DNA from: Pampus argenteus
Lineage: Eukaryota > Chordata > Actinopteri > Scombriformes > Stromateidae
DNA length: 64,000 nucleotides
Direction: 5' to 3'
NCBI GenBank assembly: GCA_036937835.1
Contig: CM072879.1
Location: 10,404,001 to 10,468,000 of the forward strand
Positions 55,224-64,000 of the stretch are shown piece by piece. Positions within the stretch are counted from its first letter, which is position 1; each line of letters begins with the position of its first letter. A program made the position numbers and the translations under genes. The notes beneath the pieces are model-generated. The model worked only from the letters and a program-made list of their open reading frames with translations, was not told where the DNA came from and made no database searches.

Positions 55224-58200
55224 AATGGATAATACATTCACTCAAATGTCAAGTAAGGCTTCCATTACAAACCAAACATAAAAATAAAAGTGTAATATGG
55301 GCGTAGCCAATGAAAGATTCTCTCAATAGAGGTTGCTGATTTTATTTGGCTTGTCAAAATGTGTTGTAAGGTACTGTAAGTGGCGCAGTAAAGAGCGACT
55401 CTCTAGAGCTCTCTTCTCATCACACTCAGTGGGCCCACTTAAGACTTGATAGATTTCCCATTATTTTTAGACAGCCATGATGGAGTACCCGGTAGCACAC
55501 AGCCTGCTCTGCTTTTCTTTAAGTTTTTACTTCCTGAGTGGAAACACTACCTTTCTTATGGCACATGGATGGTAAACCAGTCGGCTGCCAACCCCTGGAG
55601 ACGAATACTTCTCTCCATGTGAAACAGTCAGGGCTGTATATCCATTCTTCTATTTGGAAATAAGTCTTGGAGAGGTCTCAGAAGAGGTTTCAGAGAGGCT
55701 GCAAAACACCTGAACTGTGGCCAAAGCACCAAGACTCGATGCCAAAGTGTAATACAAGGCAATAAGTGGGATTATATTTGTCGTTTATTTGACAGTGAAT
55801 GGTCCCTTGGAAAATATGAGCAGATTTAATTGGTTTGTCTACCATGTGCCAACCTTACCATCTATTCTGTTGTTTTGTCTTGGCTTCTGTGTATCCACGT
55901 GGGCAGACAGACCAGATCGACTGTCAGATTGCTGTAATATAATGCCAATTGCCCTTGACAATAGGACCAGATTCAGACAGAACTACATTTTAGTAACATA
56001 TTTCTAGTCTTTGATTTGCCGTAGCATTATATGATTTATATTCCTTTTTTAAATAAATCTACAGTTGGTATTGTTTTGAAGACTGATCCAAAAAAAAAGT
56101 GAGCAAGTTTGCGTCGTCAGCATATACTCATTGTGAAATAGGTTTAAGTGCTTTGTCCAGTAAAACATATCTGCATTTTTCAATATATTCAAGGGGCTCT
56201 TCGGTGAGTCAGCTAATCTGACCAAGCTTGACTTCTTTACACAAAAAAATGATGATGCAATACTGCAGCAGCACTTGCTTTTGTGCCTCGTGGTGCGACA
56301 AAAGGTGGAACAGCAGAGAAAGAGTACAGTTTTTGACACATTGCTTGCTGTGAGTCATACGAAGAGCCTGGAGCAAACATTTCAGTTGACTAGTCTAGGG
56401 TTAGATGCCAACTCAGCTTTAATGGGAAAGTTGCGCTTACCTGCTGCAGCTTCAGCTGCAAGGAGGACAGATGTGACAGTTTAGATATCAAATTGTGTTA
56501 TCCCTCTGACCATAAAAAATGCGCAAAGCTACTGAATGCTCTGTTCCAGAGCAATGAATGAGACTGTGTTTAGACAGACATCAGCTCTGTGTGAAAAGAT
56601 GCAGCCCATGCACATTCACGTCTATGGGCGCAGCGTGCTTACGCAGCGGGAGTGCCACACGCAACTTGTACAACCCATCTGGCAAGGCACCCCAATCGCA
56701 TACATGCAAGCGCACAATCCTGGTGGATTCTTTTGTAACGTGAGCACTGTATTCAACTGTTTACCTTGCGATCGTTGCGATGAAAGATAAAACGGTTGCC
56801 GCTGTGATAAATTTGCATTAAATGCATTAATCTGCAGCTCCAACTCGACTTTGTGGATCACGTTTCATTGCCAGGAAGATTTGAATTTTAGATTGGTATT
56901 TTGTTCAGATAGCAACCTTAAATGCAGATGCATTGATCAGTTTGGCATATTTTGTTTCTCAATTTTTGTATTTCTCAAATCATGGTATTAAACACTGTCA
57001 AAAAGATATTCCTGTGTTTAAATAGATAAAATGTTTAGTGCAGTAGTCCGTTTCTTTAGCAAAATAAATTGTTGGAGTACAGAAGTCAGAGCATGAATAT
57101 CTTGGTGCATGTAGGTCTCAAGGCCCAGGTGAGCCATGGCCTCAGGGTGCTCTGTATCTGATGGTGACCCCCAGTATATTCCTAGATGCATCCCTAGGAC
57201 ACCAGAGAAGGGGCAGGTGAACAGTTGAGGCAGCCAGAGGGAGTTTGACCCAGCAGTCGCGTTGTGTTCAGGTCACATCTCCTCTCCTTGGTTGACCCCC
57301 TCCCTGACTTTCTCTTTGTCTGTCTCTGTTTCTCTCTGTCTCTCTCCCACCTACTATCTGGAGAATTACGTGAGCAAGAAGGAATGAAAAGAGGTATTGT
57401 GCTCTGTTGAATGCAAGCTGTGTGTGTATGTGTGTCTCTGTTTTAGTTGCTGTCTTTTATCGTCTCTACCGCTATGCAACTATGCAGACATCGTGGTCTT
57501 CTCATGCCACTGTGGTAAGAGGAGCAAGGAACACATTTTAACCAGCATCATATTTATCATCATTTTCCAAACGATGATAAGACAATACAATGAGTCCAGT
57601 CTCACATGCAACTCACACAGAGAATGCAATTCTACAATGTGTGTGTCATAACGTACAGTCAAAAAGTTGATACCCTTTAAGATAGTCCATTTCAACATTT
57701 TACTTTGTCATTGTCTCTTTTTTTTTTTTTTTTTACATTTCTGTTCATGTAAACAAACAAGATACATTGAATATGGCAGCTTTGCTTTGTAGGCATATTT
57801 GCTTAGTTTGGACAAAGCAAGGCAAGCTGATTTCCTGTAAACGTATCCAAGTGTCAAATCTCAATATCAATCTTATCTCTGTTAGCAGAGCTCCCCAAAT
57901 GTTTTGAGTCAGGAAATGTGAATGGCATGTGCTGGGACGTGGTTTTGTTTTTGTTGGTCTTGCAGTATTTCTGGTTCATATTTCTTTTAACTCTTGAGAA
58001 AAGGCCTCAACAGCAGTGTTGGTGATTATTACCTGGATGCACTGAGGGTATCAAGTCATGCACTACCAATGTTCTTGTCTTGTGCTTGGTGCACTGAGTT
58101 CCTTTTCTTACCAAGCTAAAGATCCAAAACAAAACAAGCCATGGGCTTGAAAAACAAGGTTTACTGATTAATCTGCTTGTTCCAAATACTTAAACCTGCA

Positions 58201-59091
58201 CTGGCAACCAACTGGCTGCCCACCACTACTCAACAGTGGATCTTTAACAGGCTCTGTGTGTGACATTGAGCATCACTGAAGAGACATGATATTTTGATAT
58301 TGTTGGTCATTGTTCTTCTTGAGTTGTTTTTACGCATTGGGATGCAGTTAGTATTATTCAGCAGTGATAACCTTTCTTGCTGATGTTTGCTGTGGATTCA
58401 GTCTGTCTGTCCACATATTCAAATGTCATTTTTGATTGCTGAGCCAAAGCTTTAAGGCCAAACAGTGCCCTTTTCTCATACAACTGCAATGGGGCACAAT
58501 CTGATAAAAATCCAAACTCATACAACTGCTTGCCCATATGCTATTCAGGCTGCTGTCCATCATCCCCTCTCTCTTTTTGCCTGTCTGTAGATCTGCTAAC
58601 CCCTCCTCCTCCTCCTCCTGCCAAAACTCTCTCTGTCTACCTTCATCAGTATCTGCTTGCTTGTCTGTCTCATTGGCTGCATGTCTATTGGCACACATGA
58701 GCGAGTGGGCTGAGGTTTGTGTCACATGCTCACCGTCTGATCTGAACTTTGTCACATGTCATCTGCTTTCTCACACATCATGCTTGCTGTCTATCTCCAC
58801 TGTTCAGAATCAAAAAAATTTGATTGAATAATTGTTCAGATAATCATCATAAGTAGTAAAAGTCATTGGAATGTGAATAATTCAGTACTAGGGGCAATAA
58901 TTAAATATAATAATTTATCATGTCTAAATAATTGTGTTGTGACCAAATTCTAAAATTAGGATGATAATGTGGTTCACAGTTTTCATGTCTTAATGGATTC
59001 AGGTATAATAAAATCTGTGTGAAATAGCACTCAACATTCAGTTTTCTTTTATTTCACTTAAGGTGTCATCTCATTCCACACTGTTTGCCAG

Positions 59092-59320
59092 TTAGGGCCG
59101 TGTATTAGCAATAATCTGGCAACATGAGACAAATTACAATACACCTATGATTCGATATATTGTGATACTGTAAGCAATTCAATATATCGCAATTGGTTGA
59201 GGCTGTAATTATCCTAGACGTCACAATATGCATACAGTGAGGATATCTTGAGATGAGAGTTCAAGGGATCCCTTTGAAAATGGCCATGCCAGTTTTTCCC
59301 TTGCAAAAATTTCATCTTAT
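59092..59320. repeat. Fish interspersed repeat (GGGCCGTGTATT family-like)
   Basis: The stretch starts GGGCCGTGTATTAGCAATAA, contains GATATATTGTGATACTGTAA and ATATATCGCAATTGG, and ends with GAAAATGGCCATGCCAGTTT. From memory this composition matches a nonautonomous repeat seen in many copies in teleost genomes. It has no coding potential, and its class was not determined. Confidence 0.5.
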
Positions 59321-59908
59321 CTGTCGGCCTCTGTTGCTTCCCTACATCCATTACCTCTCTCTATGTGCTCTTCTAACCCCTCTGCTTATCTCCTTTAGGC
59401 AATCAGCTAGTATTATCCCTGTCATCTTGTGGTTGTATAGGCACGCAGTGATTTGACTATCCTTCCTCTGGAATTGTTTGTCTTGTTAGGTAAAACTATC
59501 TGTGTTCAATTATTCTAAAGGGCTCCTGGTGCTACTGCCAAATCACAGCACTCTCTCTCTCTTTATCTCAGGGAAATTTGGTGCTTCAGCTAGATAGGTG
59601 TGCGTGCGTGTGAGACCAAAGATAGCAAGAGTGAATTTCATAAGTTGGATGCGTCCTTTTACCGTCAGCCTACCTATAGGCTGCTATCACTGTTCTGTCA
59701 AGGCTAGATAGAGCTCTGACTGTCAGTTTTAGGGAAACAGACAGATCTAAAGTCAGTTTGTGTCAGGAAAGAATTTAAAAGAATGTGATGCTGGCGTCTT
59801 CTGTGTGACCTCCACAGGTTCAGTACAACAAGCATACATGGCTGTTAGTGCTGATAAGACAACTGACTTCTACTTTCTATCCTTCTTTTATCTACTTTCC
59901 ATCATCTC

Positions 59909-59931
59909 CACACACACACACACACACACAC
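59909..59931. repeat. (CA)n microsatellite
   Basis: About 11 CA units in ctnnal1 intron 1. Confidence 0.95.
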
Positions 59932-60220
59932 TACTGTGTGTAAATGACTGTGTGTCTATTTTGTTATGTATGTGACAAAAAGCAGATATTATTTAAATGG
60001 CAGCAACATTTTCTGTAAGATGCCTCGTTTGATTTGTTAATTCACAAGTTACTTAATTCTTGAGATTCTGCTTCGTTCTGTTACTTTTCCTAAATGCAGA
60101 TGTGGTTTTGGCATGGTGTCTATAGGTTTTAGAAACTATGTAAAGATTCAAATTTACACCCGCTCCTTAGGGTGGGAACTTAAACACACTGATTTATGCA
60201 GCGTGCGAGTGTGTCTGCAG

Positions 60221-60242
60221 GTGTGTGTGTGTGTGTGTGTGT
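60221..60242. repeat. (GT)n microsatellite
   Basis: 11 GT units in ctnnal1 intron 1. Confidence 0.95.
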
Positions 60243-63200
60243 AACAGAAGAACAATGAAAAGCACTGCAGTCTAATTCCTAAAGGATGCATGACCAGTCA
60301 AGGCTACATATGGATGTTGTTCAGCTCAGCTTTTATTCTAAATTGAACTTATTACTTGTAGTTCAAACTTAACAAGGTACACCAGAAAAGAATTTGCTCC
60401 CATTAACTGACTCTGTTACTCTTTTTATTGTGTCTGTAGCAGATGAAAGAGCATAAAATGAGTTGAACTTACATTTGCTAGATGAGGCCATTAATGTGTA
60501 TATTGAAATTAAGAAAGGGAATGAATAGGAGTAATACGTTTTTGCAGGGAGGTTAAATGGTGCAGCAGCTTTCTGCTGTTCTCTGCACATGGTTTTACAG
60601 TAAACCCTGAAGGATGCATCTTAAATATTGCACATTGCTACGGTGTTGTAACATACTGTACCACAGCAGACTAGCTCTAGGGACACACCTGAATCACTCA
60701 TTATACACATAAGCCTTCCAGGGGAGAGAAGGAGACAGTGCCTGCTGAAGTCACAAGGGAGGGAATTTTGAAAGAGAGAAGGATCGGCAGAGAGTAGGAA
60801 GTAAGAAGGGGTGTAGTGCGATGTAAGATGTGACATGTCCTACTTTTTATTCTCTTCCTACCTTTACCTGTCCCCATCTATCTGTATCTGCTCTCCTTCT
60901 AACTCCCTTGTCTCTCTTTTCATCTCGTATCGCTTCTCCAGTCTGCCCGTCGACCCGCGCACCGGGCGCAGCATTGAGCTCCCGTCAGCTCATAACCAAT
61001 TTGGAAGGAATTTGCTCGCCCATTAAAGTGCATGTTCAGTGCAACTTTCATCCCTTTCCTCTTACGTTTTTTTTTTCTCTCTCTCTCTCCATCCCCAGTG
61101 AACAGCCAGCCACAGCTCTCTTTGCATCAATAAAGACGGCATAGAGGCACAGCTTTTTCAAGGGCACTGCAGTTCAGACTCCCTGGAAGACTCCCTGTCT
61201 TTTTGGGTGCAGTTGTCCCTGTAACAGTGCTCCCTTTGTGTTTCAAGTAATAAGCCAAGATGAAACCTGGAAGTGATCCTCTTCCTGTTCGTTTTAACAA
61301 AGCAGTCCATATGCTGGTAGAGTTAGTGTAAGGGGAGCAACAGTCATAGGTGCGCTGAAACAGGGGGCTCCGAAGTTACCACAGATGGAGATTTTCTAAC
61401 AGGAAAATCATACTGACAATTTCATCTGATCAGCAAGCATACAGAACCAAGACTGCACTTAGCGTTAGATGTTACACATTATCTCCTCCCCGTCTTCTCC
61501 TTGCACAAAATATTGTGTATTTCTTACCCATACACATATACATACAATGTATGTGTATCTGTACACATACACACACACACAGTAGACAAAAATGAGCTGT
61601 GCTGTCACCATAGAAGGATGAATAATGTTGCTCATTTTGATTTACACTCCTACATTCACACAGCTGGAAATCCTTGAGTTTGACTGCTAATGGTTGCATG
61701 TGATGTGAGTTCCTTTGTTAGGACTTACTGTTTCTAATCTTTTTGCCCCAGTAAAAATTAAAAAATTCCAGTTTAAGTTGCTGGTGTGACTGTTTTCAGG
61801 GAGCCAAATAAAGCTTAAAGGAATCGGATAAATAAAACAATATAACAAGCGAGCAATTATTGTGGTGAATAGATGCAATGTTTAATAATTCGACAGGCCT
61901 CCAGGATGAGCTTGTTCAAACTCACTTTTACTGTAGCTTCCTGGCTTTGTTTCACAAAGAATTTATTGCTGTTATTAAATGACAGGAATGCTGCAAATGT
62001 ACCACTGGAAACGAGGCTTTGAATTGATCTGCTTTGAAAAAAAACTTAATTTTCCTTCCACTAACACCCACTTAACCACACATTTATGTTTGGCAAATAG
62101 CTTTACACAAACATACACATAACTATACGATTACACAACCCAAGGACCAGAATAGAAGAAGACTGATAATGCCAAACTTTCTCCCAGCTTTGCCTTTCAG
62201 TGAAACTCAGTAGCCATGGGAGGCAGCCACAAATGTTTCCAGCTTTTGTTACTGACTGATTTACAGCCGGTCACTGTGTCCTTGAGGTGTTAGGCTAGAT
62301 TTCCTGCTCACCAATGGGTGGGCTCTGTTTGTGTATTGTGTTGCTTAGGGCAAGCTGTTGATGTCATTTTATGGCCTTGTAATTGCCATACTAATTAAGG
62401 ACAACAAAGAGATGAGAGGCGAATGGTTGGGAATTAACTGGTTGTGTACCAGGGGGGAAAGTGACGGGACGGGCAGACTCTGCAGTGTCAATTTGTCAAA
62501 AAAGGGACTGACACATTGTGCGCTTATATTCTGTGTGTGTCTCGGATTGCCCAGCAAGTTTTAAGAGCTTTTCTCAAAGATCAGAGACGTCAGAGAATTA
62601 GATGCATTTTCTGTGTGTTTGTGGCGTAAGGGAGGAACAGGGACAAAAGGGTGACTTCAGAGCAAGAGAATGTGTACTGTATATTCCAATATGGCTCACA
62701 TTCATCACATTAGATTGTGTAGTATGACTTTTGTTTTAACCTTTCTGTATATAAAATGAAACAGCATTGAGGATGCAACTGACTGAAGAAGAGTTTTTTT
62801 TTAGGTTATGGAAGTGTTCAATGAATCATGTCAACAAGCAGATCTGCTGGAGCTCTGATGTGCATTTAAAACATTTCATATTGTGTAAATCCTTGGTGTG
62901 TTGTGGAGGCTTTGGTTTGGATACACCCTGATTGGTACCGCTCATTGGTACTCATTGGTATTCGTGCTCTGCTGGAGTGCACCAGCACACAGTGGCCTGC
63001 TACTGTATGGTGAGGGTATGTGTGAAACAGAGAGATGAAAAATGAGCTGAGAAGACTACTGCAGTGAAATGTGAACTTCTAACCTTTTATCCTGAAGGCA
63101 GCTCCACTGAATGAGCAGCTCTCTATAAGATGTAGAGCTAGGTATAAAACATCAACACTGTTTTTGGTATTGACCAAAATGTTTCTGTTTCAAAATATTT

Positions 63201-64000
63201 TTCTGACTTTAAGTATTAATTTTAAAGTTCTTGTACAGTTGTTTGTGTTTAGACAACATTTGACATTTGCAATATTTGACTTCTGTAGTATAAAAAAAAG
63301 TTTTAGAAAATAGATTAAAAAAAACATGTTTCTGTCTATTGAAAAAAGTTTTCTTTTGGTCAGTGCACAAACTCAGATATATTTGTTGCGCTGAAAATCT
63401 TCAATCGATACTCAGACTTAATAAGAAATGCTTGCTGTTTCACAGACAAATGTAGACTGAATATGCAGTTTTCTCTGTCTCTGCACAATGAGAACAACAC
63501 AAGGTCTTTTGACACACACCGACACAAAGCCCTCTCTTCTGCAATGGCGCTGTATCAATATTATGTTCCCTCCACCCTCCTCTGTTCCTGTTTGCACAGC
63601 CCAGTAAATGTACCCACCTAGTAATCCTAATGGAGAAAATCCCCTCCTCTCTCACTTTGTAATTCACACTGGACCTTTTCTCTTTGTTTATCTTTCACAG
63701 ACACACTGTATTAAACATGTTAAACTACCTTCCTTCCCCACTCTGTTGCAGTGTAGGGGTGTTTTTTAGACAGGAAGATCTGTAATCATCAGGTTTTCCC
63801 GTTGACCTTTCTTTCTTTTCCCCTCTCTCTGTCACATAATCTCTTTCCGTCACTTTCCCTTCCTCACACTGCTCCTAGATAGGTGCTAGTGTCTGTATAC
63901 CTACAAAGAGCTTCCTATCTCAAGCTCTCACTCTATACAAGTCATGTATAGAGAACGTGCATGCCTTTGCCTGCGTTCAAACATGCACCAAGTCCTGCCA

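Larger units (their letters stand above)
42025..64000 (+). other. ctnnal1: ctnnal1 intron 1 (extends past the window)
   Basis: About 22 kb with no recognised coding exon on either strand. It contains dinucleotide repeats (44563-44588, 47025-47050, 50109-50156, 59909-59931, 60221-60242), a (CAA)n run (47559-47579), a degraded Tc1/mariner element (54285-55223), a fish-type interspersed repeat (59092-59320) and several complex noncoding stretches (51100-51560, 56500-56870, 60930-61060). A nested unrecognised gene cannot be excluded, but none of the open frames looks like a known protein. Confidence 0.7.

Noticed and set aside
42025..64000. Search for ctnnal1 exon 2 (expected to begin ITTLINHKDN)
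   Set aside because: No splice-flanked match was found on the plus strand; it probably lies beyond the window.
1..64000. CRISPR arrays, tRNA or rRNA genes, bacterial-type operons
   Set aside because: No regularly spaced repeats, no complete tRNA cloverleaf and no rRNA segments were seen; the window is ordinary vertebrate nuclear DNA.

Overview
This window is vertebrate genomic DNA, almost certainly from a teleost fish. The coding content is split into short exons with GT-AG introns. The three recognisable proteins are close to their mammalian counterparts, dinucleotide microsatellites are frequent, and the interspersed repeats (Tc1/mariner, a BED-finger/hAT-like fragment, small MITE-like and SINE-like pieces) are of kinds common in fish. 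No operons, CRISPR arrays or other prokaryotic features are present. All gene identities come from recognising the translated exons; no database search was run.

Layout: (1) 1-11.3 kb, + strand: the last six coding exons of gabbr2 (GABA-B receptor subunit 2), covering TM5 to TM7, the cytoplasmic coiled coil and the C-terminal tail. The stop is at 8765-8767 and a 3' UTR of about 2.5 kb is inferred. (2) 11.3-16.2 kb: AT-rich intergenic DNA between two convergent genes. (3) 16.2-36.3 kb, - strand: a complete 22-exon elp2 gene (Elongator complex protein 2, a WD40 double propeller). The assembled CDS is 2544 nt (847 codons plus stop), and every splice phase closes. (4) 36.3-41.6 kb: intergenic DNA between divergent elp2 and ctnnal1. 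(5) 41.65-64.0 kb, + strand: CpG-rich promoter and first coding exon of ctnnal1 (alpha-catulin), followed by about 22 kb of its first intron, which runs off the window.

The three genes have no obvious shared pathway. gabbr2 encodes a neuronal G-protein-coupled receptor subunit, elp2 a tRNA-modification scaffold and ctnnal1 a vinculin-family scaffold. I do not see an undescribed biological system here. The most interesting signals concern RNA processing and regulation. elp2 intron 20 has an (AC)n tract abutting its 5' splice site and a complementary (GT)n tract near its 3' splice site. elp2 intron 15 ends in a GT/GC tract with no pyrimidine tract. elp2 intron 2 (90 nt) is open in frame. There are also good CTCF-like and YY1-like motifs, and perfect hairpins in gabbr2 introns.
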